Below, in pieces: positions 26,064-36,108 of a stretch of 64,000 bases of DNA. A program made the position numbers and the translations under genes. Position 1 is the first letter of the stretch, and each line of letters starts with the position of its first letter. Where the stretch lies: assembly GCA_012510445.1 (NCBI GenBank), contig JAAZIA010000022.1, forward strand, positions 1-64,000, given 5' to 3'. The notes beneath the pieces were generated by a model. The model was not told the origin of the DNA. It made no database searches and saw nothing but the letters and a program-made list of their open reading frames with translations. Source of the DNA: Bacteroidales bacterium (lineage in GTDB: Bacteria; Bacteroidota; Bacteroidia; Bacteroidales; UBA932).

Positions 26064-26999
26064 CTGATGGAAAGCCGTCACAATCTTTTTAACCAACGGG
26101 TGACGGATAATATCAGTCGTGTCAAAACGTACAAAGGCAATGCCTTTGATGTTCTTTAACAAGTCCATACACTTTGATAAACCGCTGTCGCTTTTTCTCA
26201 TCAAGTCTATTTGACTGGTGTCGCCTGTAATAATAAACTTGGCGTCTTTTCCCATACGTGTTAGAAACATTTTTAATTGTGAGAGGCTGGTGTTTTGAGC
26301 CTCGTCCAGTATAACACAGGCATGATCTAGAGTACGCCCCCTCATATAGGCCAGCGGAGCTATTTGCACAACCCCTTCTTGCATGAGTGTTTCTAGTCTT
26401 CTGGCGGGAATCATGTCTCTTAGGGCATCGTACAGCGGTTGCAAGTAGGGATCCAATTTTTCTTTCATATCTCCGGGAAGGAAACCCAATTGTTCTCCTG
26501 CCTCTACTGCCGGCCTGGTAAGTATGATCCTTCGTACCTCTTTATTTTTCCATGCCCTTACGGCCAAAGCTATAGCTGTATAGGTCTTTCCTGTTCCTGC
26601 AGGGCCTTCTGCAAAAATCAAATCGTTGCGCTCATAAGCCGATACCAAAAGCGCTTGGTTTTTTGTACGTGCCTTTATCAAGTTCCCGTTGATGCCGTAA
26701 ACCAGAATATTTTCATGTTTAAAAAATGTGCCTTCCTCTGACTGTACAGCACCTGTTAAGATAGAAAGCAGACTTTCTTCTGTCAGGTGATGCCTCTTTT
26801 CAAGCAACGCCACGATGCTGTCCAGTTTTCTTTCAAAACGCTCAATCTCTTCCGGGGGGCCCTGAACTTTTAATTGTTCTCCTCGTGCAATAATCTTCAA
26901 TTGAGGAAACGTCTCTTTTAGAAGAGGTAGAAACGGGTTCCCCGGTCCATACAGGACGGAAGGATGGATGTTCTCCAAAATAAAGGTTTTTTCGTTCAT
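25974..26999 (-). CDS. PhoH-family ATPase
   Basis: PhoH-like P-loop ATPase (341 residues), a family linked to RNA metabolism. Walker A is AEGPAGTGKTYTAIALAV; Walker B/DEAQ is ACVILDEAQNTSLSQLKMFLTRMG; further motifs are RPAVEAGEQLGFLPGD and FIITGDTSQIDL. An N-terminal KH-like part precedes. The start at ATG 26999 (MNEKTFILENIHPSVLYG) matches relatives; an in-frame ATG at 27044 would add 15 residues. The conserved fold ends near VTAFHQLP. The last about 27 residues (Ala/Ser/Thr/Pro/Lys) are encoded antisense to the Gly-rich tail of the TPM gene. The 5' end overlaps the CapA-like gene by 158 bp in another frame. Confidence 0.88.
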   Translation of the reverse strand: MNEKTFILENIHPSVLYGPGNPFLPLLKETFPQLKIIARGEQLKVQGPPEEIERFERKLDSIVALLEKRHHLTEESLLSILTGAVQSEEGTFFKHENILVYGINGNLIKARTKNQALLVSAYERNDLIFAEGPAGTGKTYTAIALAVRAWKNKEVRRIILTRPAVEAGEQLGFLPGDMKEKLDPYLQPLYDALRDMIPARRLETLMQEGVVQIAPLAYMRGRTLDHACVILDEAQNTSLSQLKMFLTRMGKDAKFIITGDTSQIDLMRKSDSGLSKCMDLLKNIKGIAFVRFDTTDIIRHPLVKKIVTAFHQLPASRGSATSTQSPAKTTKATASAKPSGA

Positions 27000-28086
27000 A
27001 AGGCTGATATCTTCTACGTTCAAAAATGCCATCCGGCATTTCACTCATATGTTTTCTAAGGTGGTTTACTGTTTTAACAATAAGTAGTGTGTCTGCAGGG
27101 TCTGTAACTATCTCTCTATACAGCGTAGGGTCCGAAACAGGAAGTACATGGTAGAGCATTTTGTGATCCGTCACAGGGCGCCAGGTCCAAATCCATTCGT
27201 ACCACGGATTATCAATATACGTTTCTGTTGAGGTTACTACAAAATCAAAGTGTAAAATCATCCCCAGTCTTGGGATGAGATCTTGTTGATTGGAAATAAA
27301 ATTCCCCAATGAATAAGCTACAAGAAAAGTGACGTCCCCATGGCTGTTTTTTTTTGTTTGGATAGGTTGCGGAACATGCGGATGCGAACCTATAACAGCC
27401 ACTACCCCTTGTTGTCTGAGCCAATGAGCTAAAAATTGCTGCCGGGCAGAAGGAGTAAGCTCGTACTCAACGCCCCAGTGCATACAGCACACAATGCCAT
27501 CTACCCCTTCTTTACGAACTTCTTCTATGTGTTTTTTTATGAGTAGCGTATCTGTGTAATTCATGGGAAAAGCATGGGGGTCGGTTTGCCTGTTAGAACC
27601 GTAGGTGTAGTTTAGAACGGCTACAGAAACTCCGTTTTTGCCAAGTATCACCCAGGGGTTAGTGGTCCCGCAGTGAAAGATTCCCAACGAATCGTACAAG
27701 GTCACAGTTTTGCTTGCACCGGAGCTGCCTTTATCCAGGATATGGTTGTTTGCCGTAAGAAATACGTTGGCACCGGCACGCTGAATGGCTTGGGCCAGTT
27801 GATTAGGCGATGAAAAAGAAGGATACCCCGTATAGGGAGGGCCGCTAAAAGAAGTTTCCATATTTACAACGGTAAAATCTGCATTGGTAAAGCGGTCTTT
27901 GATAAAAGCAAAGCACGTATCGTAAGAATAACTACCGTCCCATTGTCTGGCCGATCGGATTTGAGCTCCGTGCTGCATCAAATCTCCTGTAAAACAAAAA
28001 CGAACACGGTGCTCTTGTTGTGAAAAAAGATACACAGGAACGCAAATCATCCAACAGAAAAAAATGACGAACCGTTTATTTTTCAT
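26842..28086 (-). CDS. CapA-family (PgsA-like) metallophosphatase-fold protein
   Basis: A 414-residue exported protein: signal peptide to about residue 22 (VYLFSQ), then the CapA/poly-gamma-glutamate synthesis domain. Motifs are CFTGDLMQHGAQ, VVNMETSFSG, LTANNHILDKGSSG, HWGVEYELTPS and VIGSHPHVPQPIQ, which carry the metal-binding Asp, Asn and His residues of the calcineurin-like fold. Likely a periplasmic or surface phosphoesterase; no cap genes are nearby. Conservation ends around residue 360. The final 53 residues lie in a region also read as the start of phoH in a different frame, so the original stop may have been lost. Confidence 0.82.
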   Translation of the reverse strand: MKNKRFVIFFCWMICVPVYLFSQQEHRVRFCFTGDLMQHGAQIRSARQWDGSYSYDTCFAFIKDRFTNADFTVVNMETSFSGPPYTGYPSFSSPNQLAQAIQRAGANVFLTANNHILDKGSSGASKTVTLYDSLGIFHCGTTNPWVILGKNGVSVAVLNYTYGSNRQTDPHAFPMNYTDTLLIKKHIEEVRKEGVDGIVCCMHWGVEYELTPSARQQFLAHWLRQQGVVAVIGSHPHVPQPIQTKKNSHGDVTFLVAYSLGNFISNQQDLIPRLGMILHFDFVVTSTETYIDNPWYEWIWTWRPVTDHKMLYHVLPVSDPTLYREIVTDPADTLLIVKTVNHLRKHMSEMPDGIFERRRYQPYERKNLYFGEHPSFRPVWTGEPVSTSSKRDVSSIEDYCTRRTIKSSGPPGRD

Positions 28087-28135
28087 AATGGATATGCAAG
28101 TTACCCTTTTTTTTACAGTTCACGTTTTTTTCATG

Positions 28136-28143
28136 TATATTTG
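28136..28143 (+). promoter_or_regulatory. -7 promoter element for SPOR-gcvT-M28 operon
   Basis: TATATTTG, 29 bp before the ATG of the SPOR lipoprotein gene. No clear -33. Confidence 0.5.
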
Positions 28144-28172
28144 TCAAATGCTAATCATCTAATCACTTTATT

Positions 28173-28649
28173 ATGAAGAAAATATTCCCGTTGCTCATTG
28201 GAGTCATGTTGCTAGGCAGCTTGAACTCCTGCGATTGGGTTCGTTCCGTACTGGGAATGCCCACATCAAAAGAGCTGAAAGAGAAACAGGAGCAGCTGAT
28301 AAAGGATTCTATAGAAAAAGCAGCTGCAGAGCAAGAAGCTGCGCGGCTGGAACAGTTGTACTTGGACTCTCTGGCTCAGGTAGAGGCCCAAAAAAAGGTG
28401 CTTAAAAGATACCATGTGGTTTTGGGAAGCTTCATCATGGATAATAACGCCCGGAGAATGATGCAGTCTATTGAAAAAGATGGCTATGAACCCATTAGGA
28501 TAGAATTCAAAAACGGTTATTCTGTCATCTCTGCCTATCAGACCAACTCCTTACCGGATGCTTATAACAGGATGTATAAAATGTTTACCCTTGACATCAC
28601 ACCGTACGATGTCTGGGTTTATGATACCAACCAAAATCTACATTTTTAA
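28173..28649 (+). CDS. SPOR-domain lipoprotein
   Basis: A 158-residue lipoprotein: lipobox LGSLNSC (Cys20), an acidic/basic coiled-coil segment (about 34-75), then a SPOR domain (about 78-155: YHVVLGSFIMDNNARRMMQSIEKDGYEP, YSVISAYQT, WVYD). SPOR domains bind denuded peptidoglycan at division sites. First gene of a set with gcvT and an M28-like gene; only 3 bp separate it from gcvT. Role in division or envelope is inferred from the domain. Confidence 0.87.
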   Translation: MKKIFPLLIGVMLLGSLNSCDWVRSVLGMPTSKELKEKQEQLIKDSIEKAAAEQEAARLEQLYLDSLAQVEAQKKVLKRYHVVLGSFIMDNNARRMMQSIEKDGYEPIRIEFKNGYSVISAYQTNSLPDAYNRMYKMFTLDITPYDVWVYDTNQNLHF

Positions 28650-28652
28650 TTT

Positions 28653-29759
28653 ATGAAAAACACAGTTTTTACCCGGTTCCATGAAGAACTGGGAGCCAAG
28701 ATGGTACCCTTTGCCGGCTACAATATGCCTATTGAATACCGGGGTATCAATGCAGAACATATTCAGGTGCGCGAAAACGCAGGCGTTTTTGATGTAAGTC
28801 ACATGGGTGAATTTTGGGTCAAAGGGCCCAAGGCTCTGGACTTTATCCAATACGTGACTACAAACGATGCTTCCCGATTAGAAGATGGTAAAATACAATA
28901 TACCTGCTTTCCTAACGGACGAGGTGGTATAGTAGACGACTTGCTTATTTACCGAGTAGATTCTCAAACGTATATGCTGGTAGTAAATGCTGCCAACATT
29001 CAAAAAGACTGGGACCATCTTTGCAAGTATGCTCCAGACTTTGGAATTACCCCGGGAAAAGAACTTTACAACGCATCGGATGAAATCTGTCTCTTGGCTG
29101 TCCAGGGACCCAATGCTATGAAAATTGTACAGGAAATCACAGAGTCGCCCGTTACAGATATGGAGTTCTATACGTTTAAAAAGTGTACTGTGGCCGGAAT
29201 CCCCAATGCTCTACTTTCTATTACCGGGTACACCGGCTCGGGAGGATGTGAAATCTATGTAGCGAATGAGGACGGGGAAAAATTGTGGAAAGCTTTATTT
29301 GCCGCCGGGGAATCTTATGGGTTGCAGCCGGTGGGGCTCGGTGCCAGGGATACATTGCGCCTTGAAATGGGTTTTTGCTTGTATGGAAACGATATTGACG
29401 ACACTACATCACCATTGGAGGCCGGTCTGGGATGGATTACAAAATTTTCAGAAACAAAAGGAGATTTCATTGACAAAACGTTCCTTTTAGAACAAAAGAA
29501 TCGGGGGATTCCACGTAAACTTGTAGGGTTTAAAATGATAGATAGAGGGGTGCCTCGTCAAGGATATCCTGTGTGCACAGAGAATGGAACAGAAGTGGGA
29601 ACTGTTACTTCGGGGACCATGTCTCCTATGCTTAAAATTGGCATAGGTTTGGCATACGTAGCACCCGAGCATGCGGCATCGGATACAGAGCTTTACATAA
29701 AGGTAAGAAACCGTATGTTAAAAGCCGTTATAGTCCGACCGCCCTTTTATAAACCATAA
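28653..29759 (+). CDS. gcvT: Aminomethyltransferase (glycine cleavage T protein)
   Basis: T protein of the glycine cleavage system: transfers the aminomethyl carbon from lipoyl H-protein to tetrahydrofolate, releasing ammonia (368 residues). Typical segments are FAGYNMPIEYRGINAEHIQVRENAGVFDVSHMGE, FPNGRGGIVDDLLIYR (with the catalytic Asp), LLSITGYTGSGGCEIY, and LGARDTLRLEMGFCLYGNDI. gcvH and gcvP are not in this window. The stop overlaps the next start by 1 base (TAATG). Confidence 0.95.
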   Translation: MKNTVFTRFHEELGAKMVPFAGYNMPIEYRGINAEHIQVRENAGVFDVSHMGEFWVKGPKALDFIQYVTTNDASRLEDGKIQYTCFPNGRGGIVDDLLIYRVDSQTYMLVVNAANIQKDWDHLCKYAPDFGITPGKELYNASDEICLLAVQGPNAMKIVQEITESPVTDMEFYTFKKCTVAGIPNALLSITGYTGSGGCEIYVANEDGEKLWKALFAAGESYGLQPVGLGARDTLRLEMGFCLYGNDIDDTTSPLEAGLGWITKFSETKGDFIDKTFLLEQKNRGIPRKLVGFKMIDRGVPRQGYPVCTENGTEVGTVTSGTMSPMLKIGIGLAYVAPEHAASDTELYIKVRNRMLKAVIVRPPFYKP

Positions 29760-31036
29760 TGAAATATTTCTTAGTTGCGGCCTTTTGTCTCCTGAGCACT
29801 GCTTCTTTGCAGGCTCAGGATTCTTTTGAGAAGGCCTTGCAAGGGCATGTAAGAGAGCTGACGTATGCAAAGTACAAAGGCAGGCTTACCGGGTCAGAAG
29901 AAGAAGCCATAGCGGCAGCCTGGATCTCGGCCCGTTTTAAAGACAACGGTTTGGAATTGCTTTATCCTGGTGGAATTCAGGACTTTTCTTTTCTTGACCA
30001 AGCTACGGGAGATACTCTTTATTCTCAAAATGTAGTGGCTGTTGTACCGGGGTATGATCCCGTTTTACGCGAAGAATATATTGTCATAGGGGCACATTAC
30101 GATCACCTGGGCACCTATACTATGAAGGTAAACGGTAAAGACAGCGTGTGCATATATCCTGGAGCAGATGCCAATGCATCGGGTGTGGCAGCGTTGATAG
30201 AATTGGCAGGAGCTGCTCAGAAGCAGCATTTTATGTATAAACGAAGCTTGTTGTTTGTTGCTTTTGGTGCCGGGGAAAAAGGGGCATTGGGTTCTTGGTA
30301 TTTTATCAACAGAGCCTTCCCGCATACCGCTGTTAAACTGATGATCAATTTGGACAGAATGGGACGGTCTTCTTTTGATAACGTTCCTATGGCTTTCTGT
30401 GGTCAGCCTCATTACGAACGAGAGCTTTTACTTACAACCCTTACCATGCAACCTTTTATGCCGCAGGTACAAGTATATGGGTCTGACTATTTTTCTTCTG
30501 ACCATCAAGCATTTATAGAAAAAGGCATACCTGCTTGTTTGTTTACAACGGGTTTGCATCCGTATCAGCAAACCATGCGAGATGTTCCAGACGGTCTGGA
30601 TTATGAGAAAATGGATACTTTCTGTCAATACATCCTGCGTTTTATATGGGAAACCGCCAACGGTCCGGAAGAATTGTTTTCGCCTGTTCATACAGAAACT
30701 GGTACCCCTCTTTATACAGAAGCAGACGTTCCTCCAACGTTTATGAAAGGAGATATAGAATTTTTCCTGGATAACTGGGTGTATAAATACCAAAGGTATC
30801 CCAGAGAAGCCATACGCTTGGGTATCAAAGGTAGAGTAATGGTTTCTTTCCTTGTCAAAGAAGACGGAACGGTAGCTGACGTAACCATAGAACGGTCTGC
30901 TCATCCATTGCTGGATGAAGAGGCTGTGCGTGTTATTTCTGCATCGCCTAAATGGAAACCGGGAGAAAAAAACAACAAAAAAGTACCCGTTAGAATTACG
31001 ATTCCCGTATATTTTGAATTGGCGCCAACGCGCTGA
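29759..31036 (+). CDS. M28-like peptidase domain fused to TonB C-terminal domain
   Basis: A 425-residue exported protein: signal peptide (1-20), M28 aminopeptidase-like domain (about 25-300), then a TonB C-terminal-type domain (about 335-422: RYPREAIRLGIKGRVMVSFLVKEDG, DEEAVRVISASPKWKPG). Zinc ligands are present: His113 (GAHYDHLG), Asp137 (PGADANASG), Glu173, Asp199 (NLDRMG), His249 (SDHQAF). The general-base glutamate next to Glu173 is replaced by Gly172 (FGAGEKGALGS instead of AEExGLxGS), so hydrolysis is doubtful. The TonB-type domain here would face the periplasm and may bind a partner rather than energise transport. Confidence 0.83.
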   Translation: MKYFLVAAFCLLSTASLQAQDSFEKALQGHVRELTYAKYKGRLTGSEEEAIAAAWISARFKDNGLELLYPGGIQDFSFLDQATGDTLYSQNVVAVVPGYDPVLREEYIVIGAHYDHLGTYTMKVNGKDSVCIYPGADANASGVAALIELAGAAQKQHFMYKRSLLFVAFGAGEKGALGSWYFINRAFPHTAVKLMINLDRMGRSSFDNVPMAFCGQPHYERELLLTTLTMQPFMPQVQVYGSDYFSSDHQAFIEKGIPACLFTTGLHPYQQTMRDVPDGLDYEKMDTFCQYILRFIWETANGPEELFSPVHTETGTPLYTEADVPPTFMKGDIEFFLDNWVYKYQRYPREAIRLGIKGRVMVSFLVKEDGTVADVTIERSAHPLLDEEAVRVISASPKWKPGEKNNKKVPVRITIPVYFELAPTR

Positions 31037-31057
31037 TTATGTGAGTCAACTTGTTGA

Positions 31058-31936
31058 TTATGTTTTGAGAACTTCAAAACCTGTCCCGTATACTCCGGAA
31101 ACGCTTGCTTTAGAAAGGAAAGCGTGTTTATCAATTTCTTTTATAATTTTTGCCACCGCGTTGGCTTCCGTTCTTCTTACAATAACAAGCAGCACCTTTT
31201 GTTCTTTTTTTGTATACCATCCTTGTGACGTTACTACCGTTACTCCGCGTTGCAGCTCATTAGAGATCCTGTCTGCAATTTCCTGGTATTTTTCGCTAAA
31301 AATAAAATACTGTACAGAACGCTTGGCTCCGGAAAGCATCACATCTACGGTATAGCCAAAAAGTCCAATAATAAGGTAACCGTAAAGGACGGCTGCCAAC
31401 TTAAGGCCCAGGGTAGGTTCGTCAGACACAAAGAACAAAGATGCAATAATGATCAAATCGCAGGCCATCATAAAACGTCCCGGTGAAATGTTTCTGTATT
31501 TACCAACAATTTGTGCCAGAATATCGGTTCCTCCTGTACTTCCTCCTTGTGCCATGACCATGCCAATACCTACCCCCGAGGCAGCGGCACCCATAAGGGC
31601 AGAGATCAATTTCCCGTTATCCAGAGCAATGGCTTGTATTAAATCTTGAGGAATGATATTGGGTATCAGCTGGAAAGCTACTGTTGTTATCCCTACACCA
31701 AAAATAGTTTTTATACCAAACTTCCATCCTACAGTACGCAGCCCTATAATGATCAGCACTACGTTAAAAGCAAAGAACGATAGGCTTATAGGCAGGTTGG
31801 TAGCATAGAAGATAAGTGTAGAAATGCCTGCAACGCCACCTCCTACCAAATGGTTAGGAATAATGAAGATGGTCCAGGCGGCCACGTAAATTAAAATTCC
31901 AAGGGTAATCAGCAGGTACTCTTTAACTATTTTCAT
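31058..31936 (-). CDS. YitT family membrane protein (DUF161/DUF2179)
   Basis: A 292-residue protein with five or six membrane helices (about 8-200), including the family signatures [20 protein letters not shown] and [26 protein letters not shown] cytoplasmic C-terminal DUF2179 domain follows (about 205-290: [39 protein letters not shown]). Transport substrate unknown. Overlaps the end of leuS by 4 bp, so it is the second gene of that operon. Confidence 0.9.
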   Translation of the reverse strand: MKIVKEYLLITLGILIYVAAWTIFIIPNHLVGGGVAGISTLIFYATNLPISLSFFAFNVVLIIIGLRTVGWKFGIKTIFGVGITTVAFQLIPNIIPQDLIQAIALDNGKLISALMGAAASGVGIGMVMAQGGSTGGTDILAQIVGKYRNISPGRFMMACDLIIIASLFFVSDEPTLGLKLAAVLYGYLIIGLFGYTVDVMLSGAKRSVQYFIFSEKYQEIADRISNELQRGVTVVTSQGWYTKKEQKVLLVIVRRTEANAVAKIIKEIDKHAFLSKASVSGVYGTGFEVLKT

Positions 31937-34698
31937 ATTACAATATTTATAATTTTGCCCGGAACAACAACTGTTCGTTTGATTTCTTTTTCTCCCGTAT
32001 ACTTATGAATTCTTTCATCTGCCAGAACGGCTTGTTCGATGGCTTCTTTGGAAAGGTCCACTGCCAGGTTTATTTTAAAACGAAGTTTTCCGTTAAATGA
32101 AACGGGATATTCAAAAACCTGTTCTTTTATAAACTCCGGGTTGTATTTAGGAAACTTGGCATTAGCAACAGACGGAGCGTTTCCTAACAAAGACCATAAT
32201 TCTTCTGCTATATGAGGCGCATAAGGCGAAAGCAAAATGACCAGGGGCTCTAAAACTGCATGTTTGTGGCATGACAGGCCGGCAAGCTCATTGACTGCAA
32301 TCATAAAAGCACTGACGGAAGTATTAAAAGAGAAATTTTCAATATCCTCTTCTATTTTTTTGATAAGCCGATGCAGAATTTTTTGTTCTTCGGTGTCGGG
32401 AGCCTCTTTAGTGATAAGGGACGTTCCTTCCTTATCAAAAAATAACCTCCAGAGCCTTCTCAGGAAACGATGTACTCCGTCAATTCCATTCGTATCCCAC
32501 GGCTTGGATTGCTCTAGTGGGCCCAGAAACATTTCATACATACGCAACGTATCGGCTCCGTATTGGGCACAGATATCATCGGGGTTTACCACATTAAACA
32601 TAGATTTGCTCATTTTTTCCACAGCCCAGCCGCAAATATACTGGTCGTCTTCCAGGATAAATTGGGCATTTGCATATTCCGGGTTCCATTGTTTAAAGGC
32701 TTCTATGTTCAGTTGATCGTTCTCTACCAGGTTGATATCTACATGAATTTCTGTAGTCTCGTAATCATCTTTTAAATTTAGGGAAACAAAGGTGTTGGTA
32801 TTCTGTATGCGGTACACAAAGTTGGAGCGTCCTTGGATCATTCCTTGGTTGATCAATTTTTTAAAAGGCTCTTCCCGGCAAACGTACCCCAGGTCGTAAA
32901 GGAATTTATTCCAGAACCTAGAATAAATCAGGTGACCTGTAGCATGTTCTGTTCCACCAATGTACAAGTCTACATTCTGCCAGTATTGGTTTGCTTCTTC
33001 AGATACAAGGGCATCCCGGTTGTGAGGGTCCATGTATCTTAAATAATAAGCAGAACTTCCGGCAAATCCGGGCATGGTGCATGTTTCTAACGGATATCCT
33101 TTATAATTCCAATCTTTAGCACCGGCCAAGGGAGCCTCTCCGGAACCGGACGGCTGAAAAGAGTCTATATGTGGTAATGTAAGCGGTAACTCAGATTCCG
33201 GAAGAGGTTTGGCTATGCCGTCTTCATAATAAATGGGAAACGGTTCGCCCCAATACCTCTGACGGGAAAAAATAGCGTCCCGCAAACGGTAATACGTTTT
33301 ACGCACTCCCAAGTGTTGTTTTTCTACTTCTTCAATAGCGGCAACAATTGCTTGTTCTACCGTCATACCGTTCATGAACCCCGAGTTGCAAAGGATGCCT
33401 TCTTTGGCCTCGAAACTTTCTTCACTCACATCGCATCCTTCTATAATGGGTACGATGGGCAATTGGAAGTGCTTGGCAAACAGGTAGTCTCTGCTGTCAT
33501 GAGCAGGAACAGCCATGATGGCACCTGTGCCGTAGCCGGCCATGACATATTCACTTATCCATACCGGGAGTTTTTTTCCTGTAAAAGGATGTGTGGCGTA
33601 TGAACCGGTAAAAACACCGGTAACACGGTGCGTTTCTGTCATCCTTTCCCTTTCTGTTTTAGTTTTTACATAAGAAAGGTATTGCTCTACTTCTTTTTTA
33701 TGTTCGGGAGTGGTCAATTTGTTTACCCATTCGCTTTCCGGTGCCAAAACCATAAAAGTCACTCCAAACAGGGTGTCCGGTCTTGTGGTGAAAATGTCCA
33801 TAGAATACTTTTCCGTCAAACAGGTTACTTGAAATTCCATTTCTGCGCCTTCCGATCTTCCAATCCAATTGCGTTGCATCTCTTTTAACGAATCTGACCA
33901 GGCAAGGGGTTCCAACCCTTCCAGCAGACGTTGGGCGTATGCAGAAACACGCAGTTGCCATTGTTTCATCTTTTTTTGTTCTACAAGATGACCACCCCGT
34001 ACAGAAAAGCCTTCTTTCACTTCATCATTGGCAAGTACGGTTCCCAGGTGAGGACACCAGTTAACAAACGTTTCTCCCAGGTAGGCAATCCTATAGCACA
34101 TGAGTATATCTTCTTTTTCGTTTTCAGAAAAATCATTCCATTGTGCAGCTGTAAAAGATTTTTCGCAATGATGTGCAGCGTGTATTTGCTCGTTTCCCCG
34201 GCGATTGAATATTTCCTTCAATTCTTCAATAGGTTTGGCTTTGTCAACTTCCGTATTATACCAATGATCGAACATCTTAAGAAAAACCCACTGAGTCCAT
34301 TGGTAGTACGTAGGATCACAAGTACAAATTTCCCGATCCCAGTCGTAAGAGAACCCCAGCTTATCCAGTTGCTCTCTATACCTGATAATGTTTTGTTTTG
34401 TAGTTAGCTGTGGCGGTTGTCCTGTTTGGATAGCATATTGTTCTGCGGGAAGACCAAATGCGTCGTACCCCATAGGGTGTAACACATTAAAGCCTTTAAG
34501 CCGTTTATACCTGGCATATATATCGCTTGCAATGTATCCCAAGGGATGGCCTACATGCAGTCCTGCCCCGGAGGGGTAGGGAAACATGTCCAGTACGTAA
34601 AATTTTGGCTTGGTAGGATCTTCTGATACTTTAAAAGTTTTGTGATTTGCCCAATAAGAATGCCACTTCTTCTCAATTTCGGAAAAATTATACTCCAT
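31933..34698 (-). CDS. leuS: Leucyl-tRNA synthetase
   Basis: Charges tRNA-Leu (921 residues). Class I motifs are [15 protein letters not shown] (HIGH) near residue 42 and [17 protein letters not shown] (KMSKS) in the C-terminal third. The CP1 editing domain ([34 protein letters not shown]) is present, so mis-charged tRNA can be hydrolysed. The anticodon-binding and C-terminal domains are complete. A -7 box TACCTTTG (34725-34732, minus) lies 26 bp upstream. yitT follows with an ATGA overlap. Confidence 0.97.
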   Translation of the reverse strand: MEYNFSEIEKKWHSYWANHKTFKVSEDPTKPKFYVLDMFPYPSGAGLHVGHPLGYIASDIYARYKRLKGFNVLHPMGYDAFGLPAEQYAIQTGQPPQLTTKQNIIRYREQLDKLGFSYDWDREICTCDPTYYQWTQWVFLKMFDHWYNTEVDKAKPIEELKEIFNRRGNEQIHAAHHCEKSFTAAQWNDFSENEKEDILMCYRIAYLGETFVNWCPHLGTVLANDEVKEGFSVRGGHLVEQKKMKQWQLRVSAYAQRLLEGLEPLAWSDSLKEMQRNWIGRSEGAEMEFQVTCLTEKYSMDIFTTRPDTLFGVTFMVLAPESEWVNKLTTPEHKKEVEQYLSYVKTKTERERMTETHRVTGVFTGSYATHPFTGKKLPVWISEYVMAGYGTGAIMAVPAHDSRDYLFAKHFQLPIVPIIEGCDVSEESFEAKEGILCNSGFMNGMTVEQAIVAAIEEVEKQHLGVRKTYYRLRDAIFSRQRYWGEPFPIYYEDGIAKPLPESELPLTLPHIDSFQPSGSGEAPLAGAKDWNYKGYPLETCTMPGFAGSSAYYLRYMDPHNRDALVSEEANQYWQNVDLYIGGTEHATGHLIYSRFWNKFLYDLGYVCREEPFKKLINQGMIQGRSNFVYRIQNTNTFVSLNLKDDYETTEIHVDINLVENDQLNIEAFKQWNPEYANAQFILEDDQYICGWAVEKMSKSMFNVVNPDDICAQYGADTLRMYEMFLGPLEQSKPWDTNGIDGVHRFLRRLWRLFFDKEGTSLITKEAPDTEEQKILHRLIKKIEEDIENFSFNTSVSAFMIAVNELAGLSCHKHAVLEPLVILLSPYAPHIAEELWSLLGNAPSVANAKFPKYNPEFIKEQVFEYPVSFNGKLRFKINLAVDLSKEAIEQAVLADERIHKYTGEKEIKRTVVVPGKIINIVI

Positions 34699-34724
34699 AC
34701 TATTCCTTCTCTTTTATGAAAGCA

Positions 34725-34732
34725 CAAAGGTA
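34725..34732 (-). promoter_or_regulatory. -7 promoter element for leuS-yitT
   Basis: TACCTTTG on the minus strand, 26 bp before the leuS ATG. No -33 box at standard spacing. No T-box leader is seen in the short upstream region. Confidence 0.5.
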
Positions 34733-34975
34733 ATAAAAACAAATTTTAAGGAGAAGTTATAAATTTCTTAGAAACGAAATGCTTAAATAATAAAAATCTT
34801 ATTTTATTTTATGAACAAATGAAAAAATAAGAAGTTGATTGTAAGCTGTATAAACTGGACAAAAAGACTAGACAATTCTTATGATGGTTATGGCATGTAA
34901 ATCCATTTTTAAATATACTTATGATTTGTAATTTTGACAGAACTTGTGCCATTATACCTAAAAATATAACTTTCC

Positions 34976-36097
34976 ATGTTCTACTTTATTACAAGCCTGA
35001 TTGCAGCTATATTTTATTTTATAGCTGCATCGTTGTTATTGGTAAAAATTAAAATCAAAGCTTCTTCTCATTATTTACCCACCGGAGCCTTGCGTTGTCT
35101 TTTTTGCTCACTGGCTGTTTTAGGAATTGTTTATTTTATGCGTGTAACGGTAGCTTATTGTAACCAAGAAATATTGAGTTTTTTTGTTAAAAAAGATTAT
35201 TTTCTTCGTATTGCTGCCACATGCGCCCCGGCACTTTGTATTATGACTGCGTCTGTCACAGCCGGGAAGGTTAGAGAAATATTGTACAGAAAAAGCACAT
35301 TTCTTTTTACACTCCTTACTACGGCTTTTTGCTTGGGATATTGGTGGATTAAAAGACAGTTCACTATTTACACCTTTTTATTGCACTTATTAAGTGCTTT
35401 ATGCCTGACAAGCATTCTTACAGGCTTTATGCTGTTTTATGTACTAATAAAGAATCTCAAATTCTATAATACTATTTGCAAAAAAGAAATCATGTCTTTT
35501 AACACTATAATAACGCTCTTTTTTACCATGTCTTTAGTGTCCTACCTAAGTGCTTCTTTTGGAGTAGTATGGCCTTCCAGTATTCTTTTCACAAGTTCTA
35601 TACCTCTACATATAGTGTTTATTATGGGCATAATTACAAAAGAGATTACTCCGGAACGCAAAGTCAGGCAGTTAGAGGAAGAGCCTCCGGAACAAAAATG
35701 CGAAACCTGGCAAGTGCTTAAAGAGGCTAACGAAAGGATCAACAAAGTATATCTGCAAGTATTTAAACGTATTGTAAAGTACATGGAGGCAGAACATCCG
35801 TATAGGTCGCCTTTTTTTTCAAGGGAAGAAATGGCTACTGCCGTAGGAACAAACACAACGTATGTGTCACATTCCATAAGGCAATATGCACAAGTTAATT
35901 TCAAACAATTTATCAATGCCTACCGGGTAATGTATGCACAAGAATATTTTTTGCAATTTCCTAATGCGCGTCTTATTGAGTTGTGTAATGTGGCAGGATT
36001 CAGATCCCTTTCTGCTTTAAATCAAGCTTTTCGTATGAATATAGGAATGCCCCCGGGAGAGTGGTGTAAAAGTCAAAGAAACAAAAAATCAGCATAA
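34976..36097 (+). CDS. Membrane-bound AraC-type transcriptional regulator
   Basis: A 373-residue protein: six or seven hydrophobic helices (about 3-225), a cytoplasmic linker with acidic and helical character (about 226-275), and an AraC-type DNA-binding domain (about 283-370). The latter has two helix-turn-helix units: FSREEMATAVGTNTTYVSHSIRQYAQ and LIELCNVAGFRSLSALNQAFRMNIGMPPGEW. The membrane part has no recognised sensor domain. The regulator could sense a lipid-soluble or membrane signal. A smaller AraC-type gene starts 11 bp downstream, so the two probably act or are expressed together. A -7-like TAATTTTG lies at 34929-34936. Confidence 0.82.
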   Translation: MFYFITSLIAAIFYFIAASLLLVKIKIKASSHYLPTGALRCLFCSLAVLGIVYFMRVTVAYCNQEILSFFVKKDYFLRIAATCAPALCIMTASVTAGKVREILYRKSTFLFTLLTTAFCLGYWWIKRQFTIYTFLLHLLSALCLTSILTGFMLFYVLIKNLKFYNTICKKEIMSFNTIITLFFTMSLVSYLSASFGVVWPSSILFTSSIPLHIVFIMGIITKEITPERKVRQLEEEPPEQKCETWQVLKEANERINKVYLQVFKRIVKYMEAEHPYRSPFFSREEMATAVGTNTTYVSHSIRQYAQVNFKQFINAYRVMYAQEYFLQFPNARLIELCNVAGFRSLSALNQAFRMNIGMPPGEWCKSQRNKKSA

Positions 36098-36108
36098 ACT
36101 ACGTAACC

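Noticed and set aside
27000-27044. Upstream ATG of phoH at 27044
   Set aside because: The conserved N terminus begins at 26999 (MNEKTFILENI); the longer start adds non-conserved residues.
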